DNA of 64,000 nt, from positions 62,001 to 126,000 of the forward strand of contig JACPIU010000014.1 in assembly GCA_016187935.1 (NCBI GenBank). Direction: 5' to 3'. Each line of letters opens with the position of its first letter. The stretch's first letter is position 1. A program made the translations under genes and the position numbers. This document shows, one piece after another, positions 34,382 through 44,301 of the stretch. Under the pieces are notes generated by a model. That model ran no database searches, was not told where the DNA came from, and worked only from the letters and a program-made list of their open reading frames with translations. This stretch comes from Bdellovibrio sp. (GTDB lineage Bacteria > Bdellovibrionota > Bacteriovoracia > Bacteriovoracales > Bacteriovoracaceae).

Positions 34382-35531
34382 ACAGATAAGGCAGGCCCTC
34401 CTTCAGTCAGCTTTTATATTACTGATCTTGTTGCAGAAAACATATGCCAGTGGAAAAGATAAAATCAAATTCTTATTTAATTTATTTGGCCAGGAAGGCA
34501 AGGAAGGGAAGCAAGTTTACGATGACAGCGGGAACCAGAATCTCGCAGTGTTTGAGCCCATGATTTTTGTTGAGCATTGGATTGATGAAAAAACTAATGT
34601 CAATGCTCACTTTATCTTTGATGTCTGGACCGCAGCTTCCGATACACGTCTGGATGGCAATTCCGGAGCAAGCGGAGATGGAATTAAAGGGCAGACTCGC
34701 ATCGCAGGGAAATTGGCCTATGGACACCAGGAAAAATCCCATGCCTGGGCGACAAATTTGGGAATCTCAAATGAATATGATTATCGTTCGTTAAATTTTG
34801 GCGGTAACTACACACAAAATTTTGCGCAGGATAATTTTTTTCTTTCGCTGTCTCCTCAACTTTTTTTGGACCAGGCGGCGAGCTATGATGTAGAACGTGC
34901 CACGACCAACGAGTTTAAGGGGCGTACGATTTATTCTCTTGATCTTTCGGGGAGCCAATTTATTACCGCTTCCGATATCCTGAATGTCGGATATACCTAT
35001 ATTGGTATGCAAGGAATGCTCAACAATATTGCCAACACGGTTAAAGTTTTAAACAATACAGCAGATCGTTTTTCTCGCACAGGGGAGAGATTGCCATCTT
35101 CCCGGAAACGCCATGCCATCTATACAAAATATGTTCACGCCTTTTCCGATGAAACAGCACTTTATTTAAATTATCGTTATTATACCGATGACTGGAAAAT
35201 TATGGCGCATACTTACGAAATCAATCCTCGTTTTAGTTTGAACGAAGGTAATCGATTTTTGATGTTCTCATATCGCTTGTATGACCAGAAAGCTTCCCAA
35301 TATTATGCCGATCAATTTTCTTCCGCCCGGCCGCTTATGACCAGCGACTCAGATATGGACACCTTGACCGCCCATCGTTATGGAGTTCATTTTTCGCAAA
35401 TTTCTGAACGGGAAAGAATTTTCAATATCAAGATTGAAGATTTGGAATATACCAGTGCTGTGTACTATTCCCAAAGAAGCAATGGGCTTAAATATGCGGC
35501 AGTTCAGTTCGGGGTTGGGACGACTTTCTGA
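34368..35531 (+). CDS. DUF3570-type exported beta-barrel protein, candidate flavinylation target
   Basis: A 387-residue protein from GTG 34368, with GGGAGG 5 bases upstream. A signal peptide (ALLQSAFILLILLQ...YASG) leads into a long beta-strand-rich sequence ending in Phe, as in outer-membrane barrels. Near the start of the mature domain are two tandem motifs, DVWTAAS (residues 85-91) and DGNSGAS (residues 96-102), both fitting Dxx(S/T)xA(S/T), the pattern around Thr/Ser modified by ApbE. The ApbE gene directly follows (TGATG overlap). It may therefore be an outer-membrane protein carrying covalent FMN, an inference from motif plus neighbourhood. Confidence 0.86.
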   Translation: MDAIKQIRQALLQSAFILLILLQKTYASGKDKIKFLFNLFGQEGKEGKQVYDDSGNQNLAVFEPMIFVEHWIDEKTNVNAHFIFDVWTAASDTRLDGNSGASGDGIKGQTRIAGKLAYGHQEKSHAWATNLGISNEYDYRSLNFGGNYTQNFAQDNFFLSLSPQLFLDQAASYDVERATTNEFKGRTIYSLDLSGSQFITASDILNVGYTYIGMQGMLNNIANTVKVLNNTADRFSRTGERLPSSRKRHAIYTKYVHAFSDETALYLNYRYYTDDWKIMAHTYEINPRFSLNEGNRFLMFSYRLYDQKASQYYADQFSSARPLMTSDSDMDTLTAHRYGVHFSQISERERIFNIKIEDLEYTSAVYYSQRSNGLKYAAVQFGVGTTF

Positions 35532-36511
35532 TGAAGCCAATCATGATGAGCGAGAAGCATATGGGCGGAATATGGAGCATCCAATGCTACCCTGCTCATT
35601 TCCAAACTGTTGAATATGTAAGAACACAGATCTCGAAGGCCTTTGCCGAAGTCCATCGCTTAGAAACACTCCTGACTGATTTTTGTTCCTCCCCGTTTAA
35701 CGAGATCAACGCCCAGGCCGGGATAGAACCAGTGTCTGTGTGCCGTGAAATTTATGATCTTATCGTTTTGGCGTTACAATTTTCAGAAGAAAGTCATGGT
35801 GCCTTTGATATTTCTTATGCCAGTGTGGGAAGAATTTGGCGACAAGCGCGCGCCGATCAAATGGCACCATCTAGAGAAGAAATCAATAAGCAGCTTAAGT
35901 GGGTAGATTATAGGAAAATCATTGTGAATTCCCGCGAGCAAACAATTTTCCTTCCCCATAAAGAAATGCGTATCGGCCTTGGAGGTATTGGCAAGGGGTA
36001 TGCTGTTGATCAGGCCTACAAGCTGCTCAAGGAAAATGGTCTTTCTAATTTTGCAGTTAACGGTTCAGGTGACATTCGATGTACCTCTGCAGAAAACGCC
36101 CCTCGGCCCTGGCGTATGGGAATTAGAAACCCATTTTCGAAGAGTCATGAGGTCATGATGGGAATTTTGCAAATCCAAGAAGGGGCGGTGGCCACTTCCG
36201 GTGATTATATTAATTATGTTTTGATTGATGGCAAAAAATATCACCATATTATCAATCCATTAACTGGCCTACCAGGATTTGGTTCGGTAAGCTCTACAAT
36301 TCTCAGTTCCACCGCTCTTGAGGCGGATGTTACCGCCACTATTGCCATGGTCAAGGGTCATCGTTTGGGACTTGAATACTTAAACCGAAAAAAAATGAAA
36401 GGGATGATCGTATCAGATTCAGGCCAGGTGTTTATGTCCGACGAGGCGTTAAAGCAAATTGAGAAAGACACCAGGATAATTTCGCACCAAAGGGAGAATG
36501 TCAGTGCATAG
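35531..36511 (+). CDS. apbE: ApbE family FAD:protein FMN transferase
   Basis: A 326-residue ApbE-family protein. Motifs include GAFDISYASVGRIW, LGGIGKGYAVDQ (FAD site), NGSGDIR, GDYINY and HHIINPLTG, and the metal-binding Asp in EADVTATIA. ApbE transfers FMN from FAD to a Ser/Thr in Dxx(S/T)xA(S/T). Unlike most ApbE proteins it has no signal peptide or lipobox: the sequence begins MKPIMMSEKHMGGIWSIQ, already close to the start of the conserved domain. Its start overlaps the DUF3570 stop, and the thioredoxin-like gene follows with overlap. Confidence 0.93.
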   Translation: MKPIMMSEKHMGGIWSIQCYPAHFQTVEYVRTQISKAFAEVHRLETLLTDFCSSPFNEINAQAGIEPVSVCREIYDLIVLALQFSEESHGAFDISYASVGRIWRQARADQMAPSREEINKQLKWVDYRKIIVNSREQTIFLPHKEMRIGLGGIGKGYAVDQAYKLLKENGLSNFAVNGSGDIRCTSAENAPRPWRMGIRNPFSKSHEVMMGILQIQEGAVATSGDYINYVLIDGKKYHHIINPLTGLPGFGSVSSTILSSTALEADVTATIAMVKGHRLGLEYLNRKKMKGMIVSDSGQVFMSDEALKQIEKDTRIISHQRENVSA

Positions 36512-36965
36512 GAAAATGAAAAGAATCTATGGTCTTATGTTCAGCATCATATTTTTAAACTATCCGGTGTTGGCAGGCACTTTTAGTTATACCAGCTTCA
36601 GCCTGCCCCTCTTTCAAAGTGAAGAAACTTTCATTTCCGAACAGCACGTAGGTAAAAAAATAGTGGTTATCAATTTTTTTGCTTCATGGTGCAGCTCCTG
36701 TATACAGGAACTGCCTGAATTGAGGGCCTTAAAGGAGAAATATTCAGGGCCCGATTATTTATTCATCGCCGTCAATGCTGGTGAAAGCGATAGTGTGATC
36801 AAGAAGTTTTTGAAAAAATATGCCTTTCCATATTTGATCGTGAAAGATCCCGAGCGTCTGATTTCAAAGAAATTGGGTGTTGATGAACTTCCTCGCACCA
36901 TCGTCATTGACCGAACCGGGAAAATTATTTTTGATGGAAATCGCCCTCCAAGCTCAATACCGTAG
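36504..36965 (+). CDS. TlpA-like thioredoxin-fold exported protein
   Basis: A 153-residue protein from GTG 36504, with GGGAG 7 bases upstream (ATG 36498 is too close to that site). A signal peptide (YGLMFSIIFLNYPVLAG) is followed by a thioredoxin fold with NFFASWCSSCIQELPEL, a redox-active WCSSC site, and the cis-Pro region DELPRTIVID. It should act in the periplasm as a thiol-disulphide oxidoreductase. The overlap with apbE makes it the fourth gene of the DUF4266 operon, where it may keep the DUF4266 cysteines reduced. Confidence 0.9.
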   Translation: MHRKMKRIYGLMFSIIFLNYPVLAGTFSYTSFSLPLFQSEETFISEQHVGKKIVVINFFASWCSSCIQELPELRALKEKYSGPDYLFIAVNAGESDSVIKKFLKKYAFPYLIVKDPERLISKKLGVDELPRTIVIDRTGKIIFDGNRPPSSIP

Positions 36966-36971
36966 TGGTGG

Positions 36972-37436
36972 TTATACTTTGGTAGAGAGGAAGATGGGCA
37001 GTGTCATCTGCTTGAGCTGATCAAGCAATGATTCGATATCATCAATGTGACGATCTTCATCTTTTAAAATCTCTTCCAGCATTTCTCTGGTGGCAAAATC
37101 ATTGACTTCTCCAGCAAGATGAATGGCCTTGTTATAGGCAACAATGGCGATTTCTTCTGTGTGATGGTCATTGGCCAGTTGCTTAGGCACATCCGCACCA
37201 ATATTAATCTGCCTCAAATTGCTGACTATTGGAATCCCTTCGAGAAAGAGAATACGTGCGATGAGCTTTTCAGCATGCATCATCTCTTGCATGGCCCTTT
37301 TCTCAAAATTCTCATGCAGCTTGGTATAGCCCCAATTATGCGCCATCTCAGCATGGACCATATATTGATTGATTACGGTAAGTTCATCCGCCAGGAGGGA
37401 GTTGAGAGATTCAATTAACTTGTGATTACCTTTCAT
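36972..37436 (-). CDS. bfr: bacterioferritin
   Basis: A 154-residue bacterioferritin starting at 37436, with GGAG 8 bases upstream. Ferroxidase ligands appear as Glu18 (ADELT), Glu51 and His54 (EMMHAEKLI), a Glu near 95 (HHTEE), and Glu and His in KDEDRHIDD near 127-131. Met52, the haem ligand, is present. It stores iron as a 24-mer. It is convergent with the thioredoxin-like gene and monocistronic. Confidence 0.96.
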   Translation of the reverse strand: MKGNHKLIESLNSLLADELTVINQYMVHAEMAHNWGYTKLHENFEKRAMQEMMHAEKLIARILFLEGIPIVSNLRQINIGADVPKQLANDHHTEEIAIVAYNKAIHLAGEVNDFATREMLEEILKDEDRHIDDIESLLDQLKQMTLPIFLSTKV

Positions 37437-37644
37437 CGTTGCTACTCCATTGTAAAAGAATGATGCAATCGGCGCACTATAACAGAGAAATTCATTTGCT
37501 TCCAAATTTGTCCATAGACAAATGATTAATAGAACACACCGTGAGCACTATCATGGAGCAAAATGATCAAAACCAGTGATGGTGACTAATCTTAGCTAAC
37601 ATTTTGTAGTGAAAATAGTTATGATAGGGCGAAAGGAGCGAAAG

Positions 37645-39531
37645 ATGTTTCGTGAGATATTTAATTGCGTTCCTGAAGCGATATACGTCATTGATTTATC
37701 CGCTGAGGGAGTCCCCGGTCTGTTCATTAAAGTTAATGACGGGGCCTGTAAAATGTTAGGGTATTCACAGGAAGAATTTCTGTCGATGTCGCTTAAAGAC
37801 CTTTATCCTGGGAAAAATTTAAAAGATCACGAGATTTTATCACCAGAGTTGCTTTCGAAGGGCAAATGGCAGGAAGAGGGGCATCATATTGCCAAGGATG
37901 GCACAAGCATTGCTGTCGCAGTCAATGTCCATATGCTCAACATAGATCATTGCAAGCGTTTAGTTGTCATCGCGCGAGACATCACCGATCGTTCTCGCGC
38001 CCGTGAGCTCTTGCAAGAAAGGGAATACTTTTTTAGAGAATCACAAAAGGCCGCATTAATAGGTTCTTACAAAACTGACTTTATCAAGGGATTTTGGGAA
38101 TCATCTGAAGTTCTCGATCAGATTTTTGGCATTGATCAGAGCTACAATCGAAGTGTTCAAGGATGGCTCGAATTAGTTTATCCCGATGATCGAGAAATGA
38201 TGGCGCAATATTTGAACGATCAGGTCATAGCTAAACGGAAACCTTTTAACAAAGAATATAGGGTTATACGTAAATCAGATGGTGAAATGCGATGGGTGAA
38301 CGGTTTCGGGCAAGTCACTTTTGACAATAATGGCAATATTCTTTCAATGATCGGCACCATCCAAGATATCTCTGAGCGCAAGAAAGTCGAGGAGGAAAAA
38401 CTTAATATCCAGACCCAGCTCATCCACTCATCCAAGTTGGCTTCGATCGGAACTCTGGCGGCAGGCGTGGCGCATGAAATCAACAATCCGCTGGCGATTA
38501 TTTCGGGCTATGCGGAAATTATGAAGCAAAAATGCAAAGAACTTTGCCTGCAAGGTGATACTGAGTTGATACAAAAAATTATTAAGGCAAGCGCCAGAAT
38601 TGCCGAGATTGTCAGCGGCCTAAGAACTTACGCCAGACAGGATAGTGAAACGGTCGATGATATCGATCTCCATGTCTGTATCAATGAGACCTTATCGCTC
38701 GTTAAAGGTATCTATGAGAAAGAAAACATTAAAATAGAGACTCATCTCAATGCCATGGATTTTATATTGAAAGCTAATATGGGAAAGCTGCAACAAGTAA
38801 TCCTTAATATTCTTGGAAATGCCAAGGACGCCTTGGATAAAAGAAAGAATGGCCTTATCACAATTACCACTCAAAATAATCATGATGATTTACTTCTCAT
38901 AATTTCGGATAATGGCTGTGGAATTCCAAAGCCATTGATCTCGCAAATATTTGATCCATTTTTTACCACCAAAGAACCAGGGAAAGGTACTGGGCTTGGC
39001 CTATCAATTTGTCATACAATCATCACCGCTTTTGGCGGTTCGATAAACGTAGAAAGTGGGCCAAATATCGGTTCTTCATTTAAGATTCTTCTGCCTAGCA
39101 ATCGGAATATAATGCCAGCGAGTGAAAGGATTTTACATCTTAACGAAGAACATTGTTTTTCAGGAAAGGTGCTCGTCGTTGATGATGAGGAGAACATTCG
39201 AGATATTCTTGCCGTTCATTTATCTTCATTGGGTTTCATTGTCGCCTTGGCCGAGAATGGCGAAAGTGCCTATCACATGATTTTAAAAAATCATTATGAT
39301 TATGTTATCACTGACATGCAAATGCCGCGAATGAACGGCGATGAATTACTTCATAGAATAAAATCAGAGAAGCGTGCTGACAGGACTAAATTTCTGGTTA
39401 TTACCGGCCGTCCTTTTGCGGAATATCCCTTGGAACTGAGACAATCCTTGGAAGGCACAGTTGACGGATATATTTCCAAGCCTTTTCAAAAACGTGACTT
39501 AATCAACTCGTTTAAATCAATTATGAAATAA
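37645..39531 (+). CDS. PAS-PAS hybrid sensor histidine kinase with receiver domain
   Basis: A 628-residue protein from ATG 37645, preferred because AAGGAG lies 6 bases upstream. Domains in order: PAS (about residues 5-120), PAS with PAC (about 135-255), a HisKA helix with GVAHEINNP (His277), an HATPase domain with [17 protein letters not shown] and [10 protein letters not shown], and a C-terminal receiver (from about residue 507) with VDDEEN and phospho-acceptor Asp557 in VITDMQMP. There is no membrane segment or signal, so it is a cytoplasmic sensor. No response regulator gene sits beside it. The PAS ligand is unknown. Confidence 0.95.
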   Translation: MFREIFNCVPEAIYVIDLSAEGVPGLFIKVNDGACKMLGYSQEEFLSMSLKDLYPGKNLKDHEILSPELLSKGKWQEEGHHIAKDGTSIAVAVNVHMLNIDHCKRLVVIARDITDRSRARELLQEREYFFRESQKAALIGSYKTDFIKGFWESSEVLDQIFGIDQSYNRSVQGWLELVYPDDREMMAQYLNDQVIAKRKPFNKEYRVIRKSDGEMRWVNGFGQVTFDNNGNILSMIGTIQDISERKKVEEEKLNIQTQLIHSSKLASIGTLAAGVAHEINNPLAIISGYAEIMKQKCKELCLQGDTELIQKIIKASARIAEIVSGLRTYARQDSETVDDIDLHVCINETLSLVKGIYEKENIKIETHLNAMDFILKANMGKLQQVILNILGNAKDALDKRKNGLITITTQNNHDDLLLIISDNGCGIPKPLISQIFDPFFTTKEPGKGTGLGLSICHTIITAFGGSINVESGPNIGSSFKILLPSNRNIMPASERILHLNEEHCFSGKVLVVDDEENIRDILAVHLSSLGFIVALAENGESAYHMILKNHYDYVITDMQMPRMNGDELLHRIKSEKRADRTKFLVITGRPFAEYPLELRQSLEGTVDGYISKPFQKRDLINSFKSIMK

Positions 39532-39565
39532 TTTTTCTCACAGATTTGGTCGATACACTCGATGC

Positions 39566-41470
39566 TCAGGGGGCGTGGGACTGCACTTGTAAGTCAGATC
39601 GGGCGAATTCGGGAAGGATTTCCGATGGAGTCCCAAGGTGATGGATTCGACCCTGCTGAAGCCACAGGACTCTATCACAGGATTCGATCGTGGATAGCCG
39701 ATGGGCAATGATGATTTGAGTCTTATGCTTGAAGATTTTTTCTGTCGCCCGTACCATAATCTCTTCTGAGCGCGGATCAACCGAACTTGTGGCCTCATCC
39801 AAAATCACGATCGGTGCATTTTGAACTAAACATCTGGCCATGCACAAAAGCTGTCGTTCACCTAGTGAGAGATTTCGACCCTGTTCTTCGACGGGATGAT
39901 CAAGTAGTTTCAGATAATCGGCTTCTGATGATCCCTCAAATAAGAACTGCACTTGGGCCAAGGCATGGGCCAGCTCGCGGTCAGTATGTTCTCCTTTCAT
40001 CGCCAGATTGGCCCGGATATTTCCAAGAAAGAGAGCGGGGGACTGAGTGATATAGGCCATCTGTTGACGATAATGCGACAGTGGCAAGAATCCAGGAGCA
40101 GGAGGCCCTTGCTTATCGCTTAAGTCCGCCGCCAGACCTCCGACCTGGATATTTCCTTGCATCAGAGGATAGAGGTGAAATAAGGCCTGGACCAGGCTGG
40201 TTTTCCCACTCCCGGTGCGTCCGATAATCCCTAAACGTTCTCCCGCCTTTACATCGAGATTGATTCCACAGAGCACTGGCCGCATATCCTCACTATAGCG
40301 CATCCACAGGTCGCGTATCTTAATGTCGGTTCCCTCTATAGACGGAGGAGAGGCGAATGTTGCTTCTTTTGGATGGCCAGTCTTAAAGCTGGCGGATATA
40401 GGCAAGCGTTCACCTGGCGCTAAGGGCATGCGAAGATATTCTTCCATTCGTTCAAGTCCTGTCATGGCCTCTTCGAATTGCCCAAGCCATTCGAAGAATG
40501 CCTGAAGGACATTCACGGCCAAACCAAAATAGGCGAAGGCGACTCCGAGGGCACCCACACTTAATCTTCCATGTTGATGTGCCCAGGCGCCAAACAGTCC
40601 GAGTGCTAAGAAGGGTACTGCCGTGGCAAAACTCATTGACAAGGAAAAACGGGTGAACACAGTCATCGCCGAGCGACGTTGAGTTAAGTAAGCATCATTA
40701 AGATGGGAAAAGCGTTTTTGGAAATTAGCTTCTTTACCATAGGCCCTGATCACACCGCGACCTTGTGCAGTTTCCGCGAAATGCGCAATACTGGGTGATC
40801 GTTTCAGAGCGGTTTCCCGTCGCGCCTTACGCAGAGACTCTAGATTAAGTCGATAGGCCATATAGTTGAGTGCCGCCATGCCAAGCCAGAAAGGAAGCAG
40901 CCAGATATTGGCCAGAGCAATCAGGACCGTCATGGAAAGAATATCAAAGATGAGTCCAAGAAATTCCGCCAAGGGGCCGCCAAAGATTCTGAAAACATTG
41001 TTGTAGTCGCTTGAAAAGCGGGTGACCACTCGACCGGCAGGGGTGCGGTCAAAAAAGCTGATGGGTAATCGGGAAGTGCGCATGGTGGTTTCATCATAAA
41101 TACTGCTGACAGCATCAGCAGAAATTCTGGAAATGGCGATGCGGAAAATGGCCGTAAGAATCAACCCGAGGGCCGTGGCCAAGGCCAACAGGCCCAAAGG
41201 TCCCGAGTGACTGCCTCCCAAATATTGTAGAAACTCTGGCATGGGACGGCAGGGATTAGGGGACACGCACAAGGAATCTACCCACAGGCCCACAAGATTG
41301 GCGTTACTCAAAAGGGCGGCACGACCTAATAGACCAAGAATGAGAAAGCAGAGAGTTCGGCCGATGAATGGTCTATAGGCCTGAAATAAAGTGTTGAGCA
41401 CACTTCGAGTATAACGTCCTTTAAAGCGCGTTTCTTGGGCCATGAATTGACTTTGAGCAACCGACGACAT
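39566..41470 (-). CDS. ABC exporter subunit 2 (ABCC/MRP-like, active site consensus)
   Basis: A 634-residue half-transporter with an N-terminal membrane domain (about residues 35-335) and one nucleotide-binding domain. Walker A is GRTGSGKT; the signature reads LSLGERQ (variant of LSGGQ); Walker B is IVILDEATSSVD with the catalytic Glu, then the His of IAHRLSTI. These details resemble NBD2 of ABCC/MRP proteins. Its start shares an A with the stop of the upstream subunit (TAATG), and GAGGAG precedes it. It probably forms a heterodimer with that subunit; the substrate is unknown. Confidence 0.93.
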   Translation of the reverse strand: MSSVAQSQFMAQETRFKGRYTRSVLNTLFQAYRPFIGRTLCFLILGLLGRAALLSNANLVGLWVDSLCVSPNPCRPMPEFLQYLGGSHSGPLGLLALATALGLILTAIFRIAISRISADAVSSIYDETTMRTSRLPISFFDRTPAGRVVTRFSSDYNNVFRIFGGPLAEFLGLIFDILSMTVLIALANIWLLPFWLGMAALNYMAYRLNLESLRKARRETALKRSPSIAHFAETAQGRGVIRAYGKEANFQKRFSHLNDAYLTQRRSAMTVFTRFSLSMSFATAVPFLALGLFGAWAHQHGRLSVGALGVAFAYFGLAVNVLQAFFEWLGQFEEAMTGLERMEEYLRMPLAPGERLPISASFKTGHPKEATFASPPSIEGTDIKIRDLWMRYSEDMRPVLCGINLDVKAGERLGIIGRTGSGKTSLVQALFHLYPLMQGNIQVGGLAADLSDKQGPPAPGFLPLSHYRQQMAYITQSPALFLGNIRANLAMKGEHTDRELAHALAQVQFLFEGSSEADYLKLLDHPVEEQGRNLSLGERQLLCMARCLVQNAPIVILDEATSSVDPRSEEIMVRATEKIFKHKTQIIIAHRLSTIESCDRVLWLQQGRIHHLGTPSEILPEFARSDLQVQSHAP

Positions 41471-43107
41471 TAGATCATCTCCTCTTCCGGCGTGGAAGTG
41501 TCATTAAGCGATTCAGATTCCGGTGTGGAGGTCGAGACCAGCCCAGTTAGAGTTTCTTTAAGGATGAAACTGCGAAAGGCCGGTGATTGTGCCAGGAGAT
41601 GCTGGTAAGTGCCTTGCATGGCGATCTTTCCCTCTTGCAGAAATAAGATGCGATCGCAGTGAGGAAGAACGGCCGTTCGGTGAGTGGCGATCAGCCGAGT
41701 GTTAAGGCGCCAATCACCCAACAGAAGATGATGCAGAATTTTTTTCTCCGTATCCACGTCAACCGCTGAGAGACAATCATCCATAATGATGATTGGACGG
41801 TGGGTGAAATGTGCCCGGGCAAGTCCGATGCGTTGACGTTGTCCTCCGGACAAGTTGACTCCGCGCTCTCCGATTTCTGTCATGAGGCCTTCGTGGAGAT
41901 GTTCTTCCTCAGGATTGAATTGTGAGGGTCTGAGGGAATCATGCACCTTTTGGTTATTTATTCGCGCCGGTTCATTGTATTCAAATTCCACGTTCTCCAA
42001 AAGTGTGGCACTGATCATGATGCTCTCTTGGGGAACAAAGGCCATTCGTCTTCGCACCTCTGGGGAATCTGGTCCGGTGGTATTTACGCCATCTAAGGCG
42101 AAGCGTCCGAAGGTTGCCCCTACCATCCCCACCAGTGATTGCAGCAACATTGATTTTCCGCTTCCAACTTCCCCCACGATTCCCACCAATTCTCCCGGCG
42201 CCACGACCAAGTCAATATTTGAAAGCAATTGTCGACCTTGGATATTGAGGTTCAAATCGCGAACTTCTAAGGCAGTATTTAATATCGGTCGCTCAGGACT
42301 GTTGGGAGCGATAACTTGAGGTAGAGTTAAAGGAACATTAAAAGCATTTTGCAAGCGTCTGATGGAAGATAAGGAATCGAGTATGATGACCAAGGCCCAG
42401 GGAAGCTGGCGCAGAGGACGTGATAGAAAAACTCCCACGATCCAGAGGAGTGAGAGAAGTTCTCCAGCACTTGGAGGCGTCTGGGCCCCACGCAAGTTCA
42501 AGAGCAGCAAGACCGCCATAATATTCAGCAAATAAGTTGAGCTGCCGGCGAGTGTGTTCATCAATTGACCGTTGGTCACCATGCCCTCCAACCAAGAGGC
42601 CACCGCCGGAATGCCATAAAGAGCGTTCAGGGTTAGCGGAGCGATCAAAATGGGAAAGAGCATGGATAGTCCGAAAGACAGCGCTTGATCTATTATGGCG
42701 GCAGCTCCCGGAACATCCACCGCGAATAGCGAGACGGCTTCACCCACCGGACGGTGCGCGAGAAAACCTCCGGGACCTTCCAATACGCGATGATAGAGCG
42801 CATCTCCGATCTTTTTTTGCGAAATAAGCGATTCTCGGAAGGTGATCCAGACATTGAGTTGTATTAAGAATTGCGAGAGCAACCCCAAAAAGAAGGCGGC
42901 CAACAAGGAGGTGATGATCGGGTGACCAGACAAGAGTGCATCGACAAAATGTTTTTGATAATAGGGGGAAAGTACGCCGGTAAAGGCCGAGGCCATGGCA
43001 CAGATTAAGACCAGAAGGCGCCACTGCCAGCGTTCCAACCACAGATGCTTCCAAAGATTGATAGTGAGGTCCTCTCTCTTTTGCTCGCTCAAAGGGTATG
43101 CTCCCAT
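41470..43107 (-). CDS. ABC exporter subunit 1 (ABCC/MRP-like, degenerate catalytic site)
   Basis: A 545-residue half-transporter. Walker A is GEVGSGKS and the signature LSGGQRQ is intact, but Walker B ends IIIMDDCLSAVD: Asp replaces the catalytic Glu, as in NBD1 of ABCC proteins. The membrane domain seems short: the stretch between DVPGAA and IRRLQNAF is about 125 residues, against roughly 190-200 in my recollection of ABCC proteins, so part of the TM4-TM5 cytoplasmic loop may be missing. A TTG at 43092 with GGGAG upstream may be the true start. A C-terminal Ser/Thr/Glu tail follows the NBD. Confidence 0.9.
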   Translation of the reverse strand: MGAYPLSEQKREDLTINLWKHLWLERWQWRLLVLICAMASAFTGVLSPYYQKHFVDALLSGHPIITSLLAAFFLGLLSQFLIQLNVWITFRESLISQKKIGDALYHRVLEGPGGFLAHRPVGEAVSLFAVDVPGAAAIIDQALSFGLSMLFPILIAPLTLNALYGIPAVASWLEGMVTNGQLMNTLAGSSTYLLNIMAVLLLLNLRGAQTPPSAGELLSLLWIVGVFLSRPLRQLPWALVIILDSLSSIRRLQNAFNVPLTLPQVIAPNSPERPILNTALEVRDLNLNIQGRQLLSNIDLVVAPGELVGIVGEVGSGKSMLLQSLVGMVGATFGRFALDGVNTTGPDSPEVRRRMAFVPQESIMISATLLENVEFEYNEPARINNQKVHDSLRPSQFNPEEEHLHEGLMTEIGERGVNLSGGQRQRIGLARAHFTHRPIIIMDDCLSAVDVDTEKKILHHLLLGDWRLNTRLIATHRTAVLPHCDRILFLQEGKIAMQGTYQHLLAQSPAFRSFILKETLTGLVSTSTPESESLNDTSTPEEEMI

Positions 43108-44285
43108 ATCACGAAAACTACCTCAAGACCGCCATTTTGAAAAGGCCGAGTGAGAACGACCCGATATGATTTGGATTTAGCAAATTTAGAGGCCCGACCC
43201 CATTCCGCCCCTTGGCACCAGTCTTTGGGAATAATGAGACCCATGAGGGTGGGAGTATAACGCTCTATCAGAGCGATCAACAACTGCAGAAGGGTGATAG
43301 GGCCCATGCTCAGCCGCACGCCATAAGGTGGATTGACGATCAGGAGAGTGGGGGGAAGAGTTTGCAAGCGAGTCATCGCGGGACTTTGAAATAAATCTCC
43401 TGTAGAGGAATCTAAAAGATGGTGTTCAATTAAAGGGGCCAAGTTGTGACGGGCCGCTGCCAGTGCCTTGGGGTCTATATCGCGATAAATGGTGTGGGAA
43501 AATAAAAATTCATTGTTAAGCTTTGGAAGCGGTCGAGAGAGGTTTTTCTTAAAATATTGATAGGCAAAGGGCCGATCAAGGGGATGATTGATGGCCCATG
43601 CTTCACTTAAAAAAACTCCACTACCACCCATGGGGTCAATAAGGACAGGTTTGTCATTAAGTTTGTTTTGTTGCAGAAAAAGGGCGAGAAGGGCCGCGGC
43701 CAAATTTTCCCGAATGGGAGCTTGCAGGACATATCGTTGCACTTTCATGGATCGGAAGTAGAGTGGTTCGCCACTTGTATTGAGACTCCATTGACAATGA
43801 TCATCATAGAAATCCACATATAAATCTGGTGGTGGGAGAGTGCTATCCCCTTGCGCAAGCAGCGCTTTGCTTGGCGGATAAGCTTTGAAATAATCCTGCA
43901 GTCCCTTGCTTATCGATTCCTCAATGCGACCAGTGTGAAGCATGCGCGATTTTTTTGCCGTAACGTGTATTTTAGGCATTTTACCCAAAAGAAAAGGAGT
44001 CCATGGGAAGTTCTGAGTTTTCTTGTAAAGTTTAGGGAAATCGCGGCAACGAAATTTCTCTAAACGTAACAGAACACGGGTCGGAATGCGCAACAAATGG
44101 TTGAGAATAAGGCCAATATCGAGAGGAAGTTCAAGCTCCAGTCCACCTTTACTTTGCTTGATGTCGGCCACACTATACGAGAGCGCATTTAAGCGATGTC
44201 GCAGCTCTGTCTGGGCGACATCCTCAAAACCAAGTGGCACAACAATAAAAAAAAGAGAATTTTTTGAATCCCTTATGGTATGCAT
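43089..44285 (-). CDS. THUMP-domain RNA methyltransferase, RlmL-N-like
   Basis: A 398-residue protein. The N-terminal FFIVVPLGFEDVAQTEL and a THUMP-like domain (about residues 50-180) precede APIRENLAAALL and a Rossmann methyltransferase domain with DPMGGSGVFL (SAM site), DIDPKAL.AAR.N and the catalytic motif NPPYGVRL. This order is that of the RlmL N-half / Trm14 / UPF0020 group, which makes N2-methylguanosine in rRNA or tRNA. The stop overlaps the first ABC subunit. Its start is 16 bases from the divergent RsmI-like gene. The exact RNA target is undetermined. Confidence 0.9.
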   Translation of the reverse strand: MHTIRDSKNSLFFIVVPLGFEDVAQTELRHRLNALSYSVADIKQSKGGLELELPLDIGLILNHLLRIPTRVLLRLEKFRCRDFPKLYKKTQNFPWTPFLLGKMPKIHVTAKKSRMLHTGRIEESISKGLQDYFKAYPPSKALLAQGDSTLPPPDLYVDFYDDHCQWSLNTSGEPLYFRSMKVQRYVLQAPIRENLAAALLALFLQQNKLNDKPVLIDPMGGSGVFLSEAWAINHPLDRPFAYQYFKKNLSRPLPKLNNEFLFSHTIYRDIDPKALAAARHNLAPLIEHHLLDSSTGDLFQSPAMTRLQTLPPTLLIVNPPYGVRLSMGPITLLQLLIALIERYTPTLMGLIIPKDWCQGAEWGRASKFAKSKSYRVVLTRPFQNGGLEVVFVIWEHTL

Positions 44286-44301
44286 GAAGTTATTGTAGTA
44301 G

